From Nitrincola tapanii (GTDB taxonomy: Bacteria > Pseudomonadota > Gammaproteobacteria > Pseudomonadales > Balneatricaceae), in assembly GCF_008368715.1 (NCBI RefSeq), contig NZ_SMRS01000001.1, positions 186,001 through 250,000 on the forward strand: a DNA stretch of 64,000 bases. The letters are read 5' to 3'. Below the pieces are notes generated by a model. The model saw nothing but the letters and a program-made list of their open reading frames with translations. It made no database searches and was not told the origin of the DNA. Below, piece after piece: positions 16,536-25,381 of this stretch (within the stretch, counting starts at the first letter, position 1; each line of letters starts with the position of its first letter). Both the position numbers and the translations under genes were made by a program.

Positions 16536-17170
16536 ACCTATGAGCCTTCTACCTGTCAATAGGCCGCAGGGTTTTTTATTGGCCGCGTGAGCGGCCAACA
16601 TCAAGTCCCTGAGCCAGTGATCCTACTTCATCTGTCATCGTTGGCTGTTGGTGGGTTACAGCAAACACCTATTGAGGCTCTCTTAACGTGATGGTTCACC
16701 ACTGCCAGACCAGGTTGCTCTTTGCAGGTCGGTCTGGGGTACTAGACATTCATCGGTTAACCAGCATCTGTCCTATTCAAAAAGCGGGTTACTTTACAGT
16801 CCCAGTTAGTTTCAGGTTCAGCGCCGGCGTAAGCCCACTCGCTCAGGGTATTGGTGCACGCCAGCAGGATGGATAATCAAAGCGACGGGCTTCGAGTTGG
16901 GTGTAGAAGTCGGGTTTCAGGCCTGATTGACCAGTCAGCAGACACCCGGTTTCAGCACACTCCGTAATGATCTAGTTAGACGTTGATCATCATCCTGCTG
17001 CGTGACTAACTCATTAAAAAGCGTTGTTCATCGAACACCTTTTCGTTCTTTAACATGAAGTAGACGGCACGCCCTAGCTTGTGGGCCAGCGCTGACAAGG
17101 CCTTGGCCTTACTCATACGTTTCTGGAAGCGTTGCAACAGCTTTTGGGCACCGGGGTTGAAAACTACCGT
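16536..17170 (-). mobile_element. Degenerate IS1111-type (IS110 family) element inserted in the SIR2-HerA attC
   Basis: Directly after the attC left box (CGCATAAC at 16528-16535) begins CTATGAGCCTTCTACCTG, which matches the subterminal repeat of the larger IS1111 element at 19983-21686. 16545-17005 is alignable by eye with the noncoding end of that element (shared TTCATCTGTCATC, GACATTCATCGGTTA, CCAGTTAGTTTCAGG, AGTTAGACGTT). It is followed by the last ~45 codons of the transposase. Homology stops near 17170; the rest of the transposase and the other IS end are missing. The stretch 17171-17355 shows nothing I can identify. Confidence 0.8.
17006..17170 (-). pseudogene. IS110-family transposase, C-terminal fragment
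   Basis: The fragment KLLQRFQKRMSKAKALSALAHKLGRAVYFMLKN and the end DEQRFLMS matches residue by residue the C-terminus of the transposase at 20494-21606, with a few substitutions. The catalytic DEDD and serine domains are gone, so it is inactive. Confidence 0.88.
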
Positions 17171-17355
17171 TCCCTGGTGCAGACGAGATGGCAGCACCCA
17201 GTTGATGTGTTTTTCCGGGTCGCTTGTCTGGCATGCAACTCGTGGTAATTATTTATCCGGTGTGCACGGAACCGGCACGGCGAGGGTAATGCGGATCTCG
17301 CCAATTGAACAAATAGGCTGACAGAGGGGAATTACACTTTGTTTGAGGTTCCAGG

Positions 17356-18279
17356 TTAGCGATATTCGCTAACCTGTTGAGACTTCATCGCCGACGAAAG
17401 CGTAAGGAAGTCTGCCAGCTGTTTGGTGGCACCCTTTTGTGATGCCTGTACCATCACGAGTTCCACCATTGGGAGTTCTGGAAACCCATCTTTGTTGCCA
17501 AGAATAATGTGATCTTCAGCAAGCGCACTGGCGGGCAGCACACCAATCCCTAGGCCTGCCGACACAGCGGCACGAATATTGTCATAAGAGGCACTGACAT
17601 AGGCGTTGTAGCCGCACTTTCCGAGCTTATCCAATGCGGCGAGCGCCGCACTACGGTAGCAACAGCCATCAGGAAAGATAACAAGCGGTATATCAGACAT
17701 GCGGTCAAAATCATGCCGTTGCGCGGCCACCCAACGGAGAGGCTCTCGCCGTAGCAGATGACACTGCCAGCGTGGATCGCTTGGCGTGAAGTTTTCCACA
17801 CATTTAAAGATAGCGAGATCAAGGCCGTTGTTGTTGAGCTGGTGGAGCAGTTGCGAGGAGAGCGTAGATACGATTTCTAGGCGCAGATTGCGGTTTAATT
17901 CTGTGCACCGGGAAATAGCACCATGCAAATCCACTACCTTGAAATCATCGGGTACGCCAATCAGCAATCGTCCGGCAATTTCAGGTTGCTGCATGGCGCT
18001 AACCGCCTCAGACGTACGTGCAAGAATCTCATTCACAGCAGGAAGAAAGCGTTCCCCATCTGTTGTCAAGCCAAGTATATGTCCTTGGCGACGTTCAAGT
18101 AATTTACAGCCCAGTATTTCCTCCAGCCGCTTCAAGCTTTGCGTGACTGCAGACTGGCTACGAAATAGCTGAAGCCCTGCCTGCTGAAAACCATTGCCTT
18201 CGGCCAACAGCACGAAAGCGCGCAGGTGCTCAAGGGTGACACGCCTATCTCCCAAAGGGGATGGTTGGCAATCAAACAT
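17356..18279 (-). CDS. LysR-family transcriptional regulator
   Basis: A 307-aa LysR-type regulator. It has an N-terminal winged helix (LEHLRAFVLLAEGNGFQQAG then LFRSQSAVTQSLKRLEEILG) and a periplasmic-binding-protein-like effector domain from about residue 105. It is divergent from the EamA exporter gene 139 bases away, the common regulator-target layout, so it probably controls that gene. The effector is unknown. No attC is seen next to it, so this pair is not a normal cassette; it sits between two IS1111-type elements. Confidence 0.9.
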   Translation of the reverse strand: MFDCQPSPLGDRRVTLEHLRAFVLLAEGNGFQQAGLQLFRSQSAVTQSLKRLEEILGCKLLERRQGHILGLTTDGERFLPAVNEILARTSEAVSAMQQPEIAGRLLIGVPDDFKVVDLHGAISRCTELNRNLRLEIVSTLSSQLLHQLNNNGLDLAIFKCVENFTPSDPRWQCHLLRREPLRWVAAQRHDFDRMSDIPLVIFPDGCCYRSAALAALDKLGKCGYNAYVSASYDNIRAAVSAGLGIGVLPASALAEDHIILGNKDGFPELPMVELVMVQASQKGATKQLADFLTLSSAMKSQQVSEYR

Positions 18280-18418
18280 TCTTTATCTCCATATTCCATA
18301 TTAATTCATCTAATTATGGCTAATGTATAATTAATTTCCAATGCTTTTACCTCCCATGTACCATCAGTTTCAAGGTAATGGCGCAAACGCACGTAAGCGC
18401 TTTTAAGGGGGGAGGGGG

Positions 18419-19306
18419 ATGAATCATTTTGTATTGACTGGTTTGGTGGTCATTTTCAGCATCGTTTGGAGTTCGGCGTTTATCGCAGGTGCCATAGCGC
18501 TGACTGATTTTGATCCCTTTACGCTGCTCACACTCCGGTTCATGTTGAGTGCGTTACTGATGCTACCCATTTGCATTAGCTGTGGCGGATTTCGGTGGTC
18601 AGCCCGTGAGGACCGCATCGCAATCCAGCGCGGGTTGGTGCTAGGCATTCTTAACAATGCATTTTACTTGGGGCTGAGTTTTGCCGCCTTGCAGACGGTT
18701 TCCCCCAAGATTGTTATTGTGATTGTCAGCTGCGCACCTCTGGTCACAAGTTTGCTATCGGCATGGTGGGGTGTAGAACCCTATTCCCCAATGAAACTGC
18801 TCGGTGCCGCGCTGGGTTTAGTGGGGGTGATAGTCATCTCTGGTGTTACTAGCGGCATGCCGGTGGATATCTGGGGCTTAATGATGGCAACCGGTGGCAT
18901 GTTCGCCTTTGCTAGTGGCACTGTTTTGTTCCGGAGTCAAGGTGCAGGCCTACCTGTATTACAGGCCAATTTCTGGCAATCCATTGCTGGCGCTATCGCC
19001 CTTCTACCGATGGCAATCGCGTTTGGACAGCCTCTTACCGCGCCTTCTACCGCTACGATAATAGCGATTACGCATCTGGTACTTGTCGTCACCATCGGTG
19101 GAATGAGCCTCTGGCTTGTGTTGATCCGCATCAGCGGCGCCTCGACGGCATCGAGCTATCACCTTCTTAATCCGTTCTTCGGCGTAATACTCGCTTATCT
19201 AATACTAGGCGAGTCGTTGCGGATGGCGGATTTCATTGGGGCAGCGTTGATTGTATTCGGCCTGCTTCTCACTACCCAGGCAGGCTGGAGGGTAAGGCAA
19301 AGTTAA
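18419..19306 (+). CDS. EamA/DMT-superfamily transporter
   Basis: A 295-aa protein with ten predicted membrane helices in two EamA halves (about 5-140 and 150-290). Typical motifs are SSAFIAGAIALTDFDPFTL in the first half and STASSYHLLNPFFGVILAYL with ILGE in the second. Such proteins are inner-membrane exporters of amino acids, metabolites or drugs; the substrate is unknown. A strong GGGGGAGGGG ribosome site precedes the ATG. The divergent LysR gene probably regulates it. Confidence 0.9.
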   Translation: MNHFVLTGLVVIFSIVWSSAFIAGAIALTDFDPFTLLTLRFMLSALLMLPICISCGGFRWSAREDRIAIQRGLVLGILNNAFYLGLSFAALQTVSPKIVIVIVSCAPLVTSLLSAWWGVEPYSPMKLLGAALGLVGVIVISGVTSGMPVDIWGLMMATGGMFAFASGTVLFRSQGAGLPVLQANFWQSIAGAIALLPMAIAFGQPLTAPSTATIIAITHLVLVVTIGGMSLWLVLIRISGASTASSYHLLNPFFGVILAYLILGESLRMADFIGAALIVFGLLLTTQAGWRVRQS

Positions 19307-19505
19307 TTGCCAACAACGAATCCCGCGCTGTGCTCCATCACGCCAGTCAAAGGCAATGGTGGGTCGGTCGCAGTGAAATTGATGCGGCATAAATATGACC
19401 TAAGTCATATCCGTAACCTAAATTTTGATGAGGCAAGCGTGGGATTCAACGAACTTTGCTGCTAGGCTAATTTTACTAGAGCTAAAAGCCGCAGGGGACA
19501 ACCGA

Positions 19506-19828
19506 ATGTCACAGGCACCTCGCATAACGCTTCATCCCGTTAACCAGCGCGTGCACGTGCATGTGGATGGCAAGCTGCTTAATTCCTCGAACTGCGCGAA
19601 AACCACAACCCGCCTCGCCGTTACTTCCCACGTGACGATGTGAGCATGGATTTGCTTGCCCTTTCTGAAAGACAACCCACTGCCCGTTTAAAGGCAGTTC
19701 GGCGTATTTCTCGCTGGGTGACTATAAAGATATTGACTGGAGCTACGAGCAGCCGATTGACGGGATGTAGGAAAAAGCGGGTAGGGTGGCGTTTGGCGAT
19801 GAAGACTTGACGTTGCTGGTTGTGTGAT
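19506..19828 (+). pseudogene. DUF427-family gene, broken by two frameshifts and a stop
   Basis: Reading across frames recovers a DUF427 protein: MSQAPRITLHPVNQRVHVHV in one frame, then ELRENHNPPRRYFPRDDVSM in a second, then HCPFKGSSAYFSLGDYKDID, DWSYEQPIDGM, an in-frame TAG, and KAGRVAFGDEDLTLLVV. The conserved YFPRDDV and HCPFKG blocks are intact but no single frame covers them. 19307-19505 and 19829-19982 hold nothing recognisable. Confidence 0.85.
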
Positions 19829-19989
19829 CAATGCATAGAGCAATCCCCAGTATTATTAAAATAGAAAAAGGAGACGGCACGCGAATCTTGGATATATAGC
19901 TGTGGGTTGCTATGGTTTTAATAAAATCAGACGTTTAGGTTAATCAAGCGGGACCTGACAATTAAGCTTAAAAGTATATAACACATATG

Positions 19990-20493
19990 AACCTCTCCGG
20001 CGTCAATAGGTAAACCAGCTCTTCTGGCCGCGTTAGCGGCCAGTTTGTTATCCATCAGCAAGATAGACTGCTTCATCTGTCATCATGGTTGCCAGGCGAT
20101 AGCCTGCAACAAACACATATCGGGGCTCTCTTATCTCATGCTCAATGAGCGCCTGCTGATTTCAGCTTCCGTTCTGATAGCAGGGGCACCACGCCTACAA
20201 GGATGTAGGCGATAGAGCGACGCAGGAAGCCAAAGCCGAGACATTCATCGGTTACCTGTTGCTGGCACTATTCAAAGTGACGGGCTCAAAGCCAGTTAGT
20301 TTCAGGCTCAGTACAGGTGCAAACCATCTTGCTGATGGTAGTGCGCGGCGGCAAGGTGTCTAATCAAGTCGTACAGGCTACGGTCTTGTGCTAGAAGATG
20401 GGTGGTTCAGCTATGGCTAAGGGTAACCCAATCTTCATTTGAGCATCAGCCAAGGTGTTCCAGTTAGACGTTCAGCTCACCTTGCCCCGCGAC
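19990..20493 (-). ncRNA. Candidate bridge/seekRNA region of the IS1111 element
   Basis: This noncoding region lies between the transposase stop and the IS end, on the transposase strand. In IS1111-group elements it is the place of the guide RNA that pairs with target and donor DNA. Several blocks are shared with the degenerate copy at 16545-17005 while the intervening parts differ. The exact RNA ends cannot be given from sequence alone. Confidence 0.6.
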
Positions 20494-21606
20494 TTAACCG
20501 GTCAGGAAACGTTTTTCATCGAACACCTTTTGATTTTTCAGCATGTAGTACACGCAGCGACCAATTTTGTGCGCTAGAGCCGAGAGCGCTTTGGCTTTAC
20601 TCATACGTTTTTGTAGTTTTAACAAGTAGGCTTTTGCCTTGTCGTTACCACGCAGGTACAGCACAGCAATTTCGCCAAAGGCCCACTTCAGATGCGCATT
20701 GCCGATTTTATTGCCCTGAGTGCCGTAGCTTTTACCCGCTGATTCGGCTTTACACTTTATAAGTCGGCTATACGAAGCAAAATCCTGTACCGTGTTAAAA
20801 CGACCAATATCACCGACTTCGTACAGAATCGTCAGTGCCAGAATGCGACCAATACCAGGGAAGCTGGTGAGTATGTGGTAATCTCGGCCGTTGTGATGCT
20901 TGGCATGCTTTTCAATAAAACACTCGATTGAGCTGAGTTCATGACGGTAAAACGCGATGATGTTTAAGTCCAGATCAATATTGCGTTGCACGAACGCATC
21001 ATCAAAACAGTTCCGCATCGCTTCCCGAGCGCAAGGGTATTTTAGATCTAGGTTATTCGGTGGTAAATTGTACCGGCTGGTGGTGTTTTTTACATGTGCT
21101 TTTAATCAGCACCATGACGAACGATACGGGTACGACGACGGAGTAAGTCACGAGCAGCACGCATCTCAGGTGGATAGACATAGGCCAATGGAAAGTTGCC
21201 ACCACGAATAAGGTGAGCGATTTTATAGGAATCGATGCGATCATTTTTGGCTTTGCCGCCATGGATAGTATTGAAAAGTACGTCCTGTACTTTTCCCTTC
21301 GGGCCAGCTAAAGCTGTCCAAATTCTTTCCTGAAGAATTTGTCATGTAAAGCGCATGGCCCAGAATAAAGTCGATGCCATGTTGAGTACAGAAATCGCTA
21401 ACCCAGTACCAGCAGTGCATGCATTCAACACCGACAACAATGTTGCCGATATAGGGCGTTAATAAATCCAGTAAGGGTTCTGGTCGTGCTTTTATTTCGC
21501 GGTGCAGGATGGTTTCACCGGTTTCATCCAGAATGCACACGTATAAAGACCGTGCATGTAAATCTATTCCACAATAGTACGGATGTTGTGTAGTATAAAA
21601 TCTCAT
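20494..21606 (-). pseudogene. IS1111-group transposase, disrupted by a palindromic insertion and a stop
   Basis: The N-terminal part (from MRFYTTQHPYYCGIDLHAR, with the RuvC-like GVECMHCWYWVSD) and the C-terminal part (from MRNCFDDAFVQRN, with FPGIGRILALTILYEVGD and the serine-domain region) belong to one IS110-type DEDD transposase. About 75 bases of unrelated palindromic sequence interrupt the frame after GHALYM. The continuation KNDRIDSYKIAHLIRGGNF is readable in another frame until a TAA after RTRIVRHGAD. The two halves are therefore not expressed as one protein and the copy is probably not autonomous. Confidence 0.88.
21266..21341. repeat. Palindrome-rich insertion inside the IS1111 transposase
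   Basis: Two perfect hairpins, GAAAAGTAC/GTACTTTTC (21273-21295, loop GTCCT) and AAATTCTT/AAGAATTT (21320-21340, loop TCCTG), flank a small AGCT/AGCT dyad at 21306-21315. The loops share TCCT. The segment is absent from the expected transposase reading and shifts its frame. Confidence 0.7.
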
Positions 21607-21686
21607 TGGGTCTTCTCCTTTTTGGTTTCGGCGCCTTTCAGCTTAGCCAATCTGGCTAGGCTGAGGGAGAAGGTTCAATGAGTATC

Positions 21687-21752
21687 AATCAGCTGCACAG
21701 CGTCCGATTTTCCGCCGCTTCGCGGCTCCAAACCGGCGCGTGAGCCGAGCGT
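21687..21752 (+). repeat. Right part of the attC interrupted by the IS1111 element
   Basis: AATCAGCTGCACAGCG, an inner CCGCCGCTTCGCGG hairpin and GGCGCGTGAGCCGAGCGTAAG form the rest of an attC whose left box TATAAC is at 19977-19982. Confidence 0.65.
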
Positions 21753-21780
21753 AAGAATTTCAAGGAGTAGCAGATAAATC

Positions 21781-22422
21781 ATGCTGACGGAAGATCAATA
21801 CAAAGAATTTGGTGAGCAATTTGTAGCACGATTTTTGGCTCACGGCTTTGGCGCAATGACAAAGACAGAAATTGACATTCTGGTATTCCACCTTTTGTCA
21901 GAGTCCTCTGAAATCAAAGATAAGTCAAACTATCACGTTGCCAATAAACTTCAGATTAGCGAATCAAAAGTAAAGTCAATGAGGCTTAATGCTGCTTTGA
22001 AATATAAGCAGGCAAATCACAAGGCCGTATTGGCGAACATTGTCACACGAGTCACGGATGAGATGGCTAAGCCGGAGTTTGAAGGGGGTAAAGTTACGAT
22101 CACCATAGAAAATCCGGTTGAGCAACGCGAGCTAGAACACGCAATAAAAAGTGTAGGTCGTAATATCGAGTATGGCCTAAACAAAGAGCTTCTGAAAATA
22201 TCACCAATTGCCTTGTTTGAGCTTGTGGTATCAAATCTAGAAAACCCAGAGCAAGAGTTCGAAAACATTATCCAAGCTCAAATTACTGATCAAGATAAGC
22301 AAAACAACATTATTAACAACGCTCTAACTTTCCGCCAGAAGCTGAATAAACTCGGTGAAGAAATTAGCGAGAAAGCTAGCTTAATTAGTATTCTAGGTGC
22401 TGCTGGTGGTGCACTTGTCTAA
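21781..22422 (+). CDS. Integron cassette protein of unknown function, 213 aa
   Basis: A 213-aa, mostly helical soluble protein. Residues about 45-85 (NYHVANKLQISESKVKSMR) look like a helix-turn-helix unit. The C-terminal ~20 residues are hydrophobic and small (ASLISILGAAGGALV) and could insert into a membrane. An AAGGAG ribosome site precedes the ATG and an attC begins one base after the stop. I do not recognise the family. The combination of a DNA-binding-like N-terminus and a hydrophobic tail is odd and could suit an effector. Confidence 0.8.
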   Translation: MLTEDQYKEFGEQFVARFLAHGFGAMTKTEIDILVFHLLSESSEIKDKSNYHVANKLQISESKVKSMRLNAALKYKQANHKAVLANIVTRVTDEMAKPEFEGGKVTITIENPVEQRELEHAIKSVGRNIEYGLNKELLKISPIALFELVVSNLENPEQEFENIIQAQITDQDKQNNIINNALTFRQKLNKLGEEISEKASLISILGAAGGALV

Positions 22423-22423
22423 T

Positions 22424-22536
22424 TCTAACAAGGCCATGTTGAACGGACACAAACTTCCGCCATCTTTTGCAAATTGCTGCGCAATTATATTTGCAAAAGC
22501 TAGCTCCAGTTTGTGCCTCAAATGGCGGCGTTAGCC
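22424..22536 (+). repeat. attC site after the 213-aa cassette
   Basis: Left box TCTAAC, right box GCGTTAGCC. The outer arms AACGGACACAAACTTCCGCCAT and GTTTGTGCC...ATGGCGGCG are partly complementary, and the inner stem TTTTGCAAAT/ATTTGCAAAA is long. At about 113 bases it is a long attC. Confidence 0.88.
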
Positions 22537-22552
22537 TTTCAAAGGAGCGCGG

Positions 22553-23425
22553 ATGGAAATTGAAATTGATTTATCTGGCGACTGGATCGAGTACCTTCGC
22601 AGCGAGATAACCACAGCAGGATATTCTGTTGGTGCAACCGATTCGCCAGACGATCTATCGTATAAGTTTTTTAACATTCGTAAGCGAAGAGTCCATCCAT
22701 TACGTCGCTCCGTACACGAGTCGAGCAGGATTTCATGTCCGCAAGAACATCAGTCGGGTTATGCAGCATTAAAATCTAAATTTAACAATGGCGAGGACGT
22801 TACCCCACACCTAAGTAAAACGATACTGAGCGATAATTATGAGGATTATCTTTTAAACGACTGGGGGATACATCACTTTCATTTAGGTGAAAATATAAGT
22901 AATGGATTCGCAGGGCGAACTGGCCCCCTATTGTTTGCGTTGGTAGCCAATTCGGACGTCTACTGTATTGACGTGAAGGCACACGGCGCTTGGAGTGAAC
23001 AAGAGCTTATACGTACACTTCATGAGGAGTGGCCGGAAGTAATTGCAAACTATCGTATTAATGGTGTTTTGGGGCTAGCGCATCAACCAACCAATGAAGA
23101 CATTGCCAAACTTCGTAAGGCAGGAGTTCAAACCATGGTTCAGGTTGATGAAGGTGTAGTATATGGGCCGATTGGAGGCGGCTATAGTACGGCAGGCACC
23201 TCGGTTCAGTCACAAATGCTGGCTGATCGCTATCATCGTCTGGTGCGAGATATTGAAAAACACGTAAAGGAAAACACAGACATGTTTATCGAAAAGATTA
23301 GAGAGCACGGACTGGAACCAGAAAACAAGCCGCACTTCCAACTGCTTGTTGATGAAAAGGGATTTCATGTTGTTGAGGTAGGTTCAAGAGTCGCATTTTT
23401 AGTGCATCCACATGACCAAGGCTAA
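22553..23425 (+). CDS. Integron cassette protein of unknown function, 290 aa
   Basis: A 290-aa soluble protein preceded by AAAGGAG. Conserved-looking blocks are WGIHHFHLGE (near 107-116) and YCIDVKAHGAWSEQELI (near 143-159), rich in His, Asp and Lys. They resemble an enzymatic centre, possibly nuclease-like, but I do not recognise a named family. GPIGGGYSTAGTS near 205-217 is a Gly-rich loop. The stop lies inside the attC left box. Confidence 0.8.
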   Translation: MEIEIDLSGDWIEYLRSEITTAGYSVGATDSPDDLSYKFFNIRKRRVHPLRRSVHESSRISCPQEHQSGYAALKSKFNNGEDVTPHLSKTILSDNYEDYLLNDWGIHHFHLGENISNGFAGRTGPLLFALVANSDVYCIDVKAHGAWSEQELIRTLHEEWPEVIANYRINGVLGLAHQPTNEDIAKLRKAGVQTMVQVDEGVVYGPIGGGYSTAGTSVQSQMLADRYHRLVRDIEKHVKENTDMFIEKIREHGLEPENKPHFQLLVDEKGFHVVEVGSRVAFLVHPHDQG

Positions 23426-23495
23426 CAATCCGCTACACAAGGACAAAATTACTCGCTGGCGCTCGCAATTTTGCCTGTGAGCGGTGGCGTTAGGT
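23420..23495 (+). repeat. attC site after the 290-aa cassette
   Basis: GGCTAAC at 23420-23426, right box GCGTTAGGT ending at 23495, arms ACACAAGGACAAAATT against AATTTTGCCTGTG. Confidence 0.9.
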
Positions 23496-23531
23496 TTATC
23501 GAGGTCGCGACGTGCTTCTTGAGGAAATAAA

Positions 23532-24011
23532 ATGGAATCAATTTGTAAAATAGCCAGCGATATCGAATTTTGGAAAATTATGGCCCCAGTGCTGACTGTT
23601 GTGGTGGGCTGGCTTTTGAATGAAAAGGCTAGACGGCAGGCTGAGTTGGACAAAAGGATATTTGAACAACGGAAAAAGAAAGAGGAAAGCTATAGAATTT
23701 TGTTAAAGAGCAGTAAGGGTTTCAGTGAAGGGCAAGAAGATGCCGAATTGTTGAAATTAGCCTTTCTGGATGAACTACAATTGTGTTGGCTACACGCCTC
23801 GGATGACGTAATCAAAAAAATATACGCGTTCATTGATTCGGTTCATACAGACTCTAGTGAGCAGATTAAAGCACAGAAGGAGCATCTGTTCGCGGAATTT
23901 GTCGCAGCCTTAAGAAATGACACGCTATCCCATAAGCTTATAGAAAGAAGTGATCTCAAGTCAAAAGACTATAGGTTGCTAAAGCCCAATGATAAAAAAC
24001 CTAACAAGTAA
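23532..24011 (+). CDS. Small membrane-anchored coiled-coil protein of unknown function
   Basis: A 159-aa protein with one transmembrane segment near residues 14-32 and then a charged helical region (NEKARRQAELDKRIFEQRKK). The rest is helical and soluble. Its plan resembles the 158-aa membrane cassette protein (N-terminal anchor plus coiled coil), but the C-terminal domain is different. Its attC starts at the stop codon and is split by an IS3 element. Confidence 0.75.
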   Translation: MESICKIASDIEFWKIMAPVLTVVVGWLLNEKARRQAELDKRIFEQRKKKEESYRILLKSSKGFSEGQEDAELLKLAFLDELQLCWLHASDDVIKKIYAFIDSVHTDSSEQIKAQKEHLFAEFVAALRNDTLSHKLIERSDLKSKDYRLLKPNDKKPNK

Positions 24012-24025
24012 AGGCAATCCGACGC
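23999..24025 (+). repeat. Left part of an attC split by IS3
   Basis: CCTAACAAGTAAAGGC is a cassette left box overlapping the stop of the 159-aa gene. The matching right part (CTGGTTTTCCGCTGCGCTAC to AGGCGTTATG) lies at 25294-25340, beyond the insertion sequence. Confidence 0.8.
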
Positions 24026-24078
24026 TGTAGTTCCCCCGGTTCAGTGGACACCTCGATCTAATTCAGACGAGGTGAGAA

Positions 24079-24420
24079 ATGCCAGCGTACAAGAACCAAA
24101 AAAAGACACGACAGTACACGAACGAGTTCAAGGCCAAAGCTGTTAAGCTGACCCATCTGAGTGGGGCGAGTGTGAAGGGAGTTGCGGAAGCGCTGGATAT
24201 CCATCCCTTCATGTTGTCCCGCTGGCGCAAGGAGTACCGGGAAGGCAAGATCGTGGCTGATAAACGTAAAATGGTGTCTAAGAAGCCGAAGGCTTTGAGT
24301 GAGAACGAGCGGATACGCAAGCTTGAGAAACAGGTTGCTGACTTGAAAGAGGAAAATGACCTGCTAAAAAAGTGGCAACGGTTTCTCGCGGAGGAACGAA
24401 AGAAAGGTTCCGGTTCGTAG
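24079..24420 (+). CDS. IS3-family transposase OrfA
   Basis: A 113-aa protein with an N-terminal helix-turn-helix (FKAKAVKLTHLSGASVKGVA, then HPFMLSRWRKEYREG) and a C-terminal leucine-zipper-like coiled coil (RIRKLEKQVADLKEENDLLKK, 20 residues shown by heptads). It binds the IS ends. AAAAAAG at 24366-24372 is a standard -1 frameshift site for making OrfAB. Confidence 0.93.
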   Translation: MPAYKNQKKTRQYTNEFKAKAVKLTHLSGASVKGVAEALDIHPFMLSRWRKEYREGKIVADKRKMVSKKPKALSENERIRKLEKQVADLKEENDLLKKWQRFLAEERKKGSGS

Positions 24421-25258
24421 CGCAGCATCGTGAGCAGTACAGTGTGCGCCGCTTGTGCAGGTTTCTGAACGTATCAGCCAGTGGCTTCTATGCTTGGTTG
24501 AAACGCAAAGTGAGCCGGCGTCAGCACAGCGATACTGTGCTGACCGAACGCATCATTCGGATTTTTAAGGCAAGCCGAGAAACATACGGCAGTCCAAGAG
24601 TACATCAGGCCCTGAAGCGACAAGGAGTCCATGTGGGTAGAAAACGAGTCGAACGGTTGATGAGAGAAGCGGGCTTGAAGGCCCGTGTCAGCCGCGTTTA
24701 CCGCAAGCTTGCGGGGTTACACCGTTTCTACCAGCGTGCGCCGAACTTGCTAAAGATCTGCCTAAACCAACAGCACCCAACCAGCATTGGGCCGCTGACC
24801 TCACCTATATCCGTGTTGGTAAACGCTGGCTGTATCTGGCTGCGGTAATCGACCTATATTCCCGTCGTATTGTGGGGTGGTCTTTGGGTAAGCAGAAGAC
24901 GGTATCACTGACGAAGGCCTCACTACAGATGGCGCTGCGTAACCGACGACCTGATTCTGGTTTGATTTTTCATACGGATCGTGGGGTTGAATACCGTGCC
25001 CACGAGATCCAGTCGCTTCTAAAGCAACACGGCATTCTAGCCAATGCCAACCGTCCAGGCATGTGTACAGACAATGCGGAAATGGAGTCCTTCTTTCATA
25101 CCTTGAAAGGTGAGCTGATCAAGGAAAACGTCTTTTATGGCGAGATGCATCTGAGGGACAAGCTGGTTGGATACATCCAGCACTTTTATAATCGAGTTCG
25201 ACTGCACTCAAGCTTAAATTACCTAAGTCCAGTTGAATATGAAGCAGTGACGGTATGA
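24372..25258 (+). pseudogene. IS3-family transposase OrfB, broken by a one-base indel
   Basis: The DDE integrase domain is complete but in two frames. The first part covers the HTH_21 region (YGSPRVHQALKRQGVHVGRK). After about 24755 the frame shifts, and QHWAADLTYIRVGKRWLYL plus DLYSRRIVGWSLG continue in another frame. HTDRGVEYRAHEIQ and NAEMESFFHTLKGE complete the DDE triad. A single base lost or gained in the AAAG run near 24753 explains it. This copy should not make active OrfAB unless the indel is a sequencing error. Confidence 0.88.
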
Positions 25259-25293
25259 GCAGCGTAGGTGTCCGATTTATCGGGGGAAGATCA

Positions 25294-25340
25294 CTGGTTT
25301 TCCGCTGCGCTACAAACCAACCGCAAATACAGGCGTTATG
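25294..25340 (+). repeat. Right part of the attC split by IS3
   Basis: CTGGTTTTCCGCTGCGCTAC and AGGCGTTATG match the right half of the attC at 13615-13687, including the inner hairpin. Confidence 0.85.
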
Positions 25341-25381
25341 TGCCCTTGGTCTCTCCGCAGTTGCGCACCTAACCATCTGGG

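Larger units (their letters stand above)
19983..21686 (-). mobile_element. IS1111-group (IS110 family) insertion sequence in an attC site
   Basis: The element is framed by subterminal inverted repeats TGAACCTCTCC (from 19988) and, on the other strand, TGAACCTTCTCC (ending at 21677). The transposase lies close to the right end and reads leftward; a noncoding stretch of about 500 bases lies downstream of it, the layout of the IS1111 group. Removing the element joins TATAAC to AATCAGCTGCAC, which restores a normal attC left arm. This matches the described IS1111-attC group that targets cassette recombination sites. The ends are placed to within a few bases. Confidence 0.85.
24026..25293 (+). mobile_element. 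IS3-family insertion sequence
   Basis: The 1268-base element has imperfect terminal inverted repeats beginning TG: TGTAGTTCCCCCGG at the left and, read from the right, TGATCTTCCCCCGA, both followed by GGACACCT. It carries overlapping orfA and orfB with an A6G slippery site. A target duplication is not obvious. It sits inside an attC, so it inactivates that recombination site. Confidence 0.92.

Noticed and set aside
17356-19306. LysR-EamA as an integron cassette
   Set aside because: No attC is present at either side and the gene pair is divergent, unlike the single-direction cassettes.
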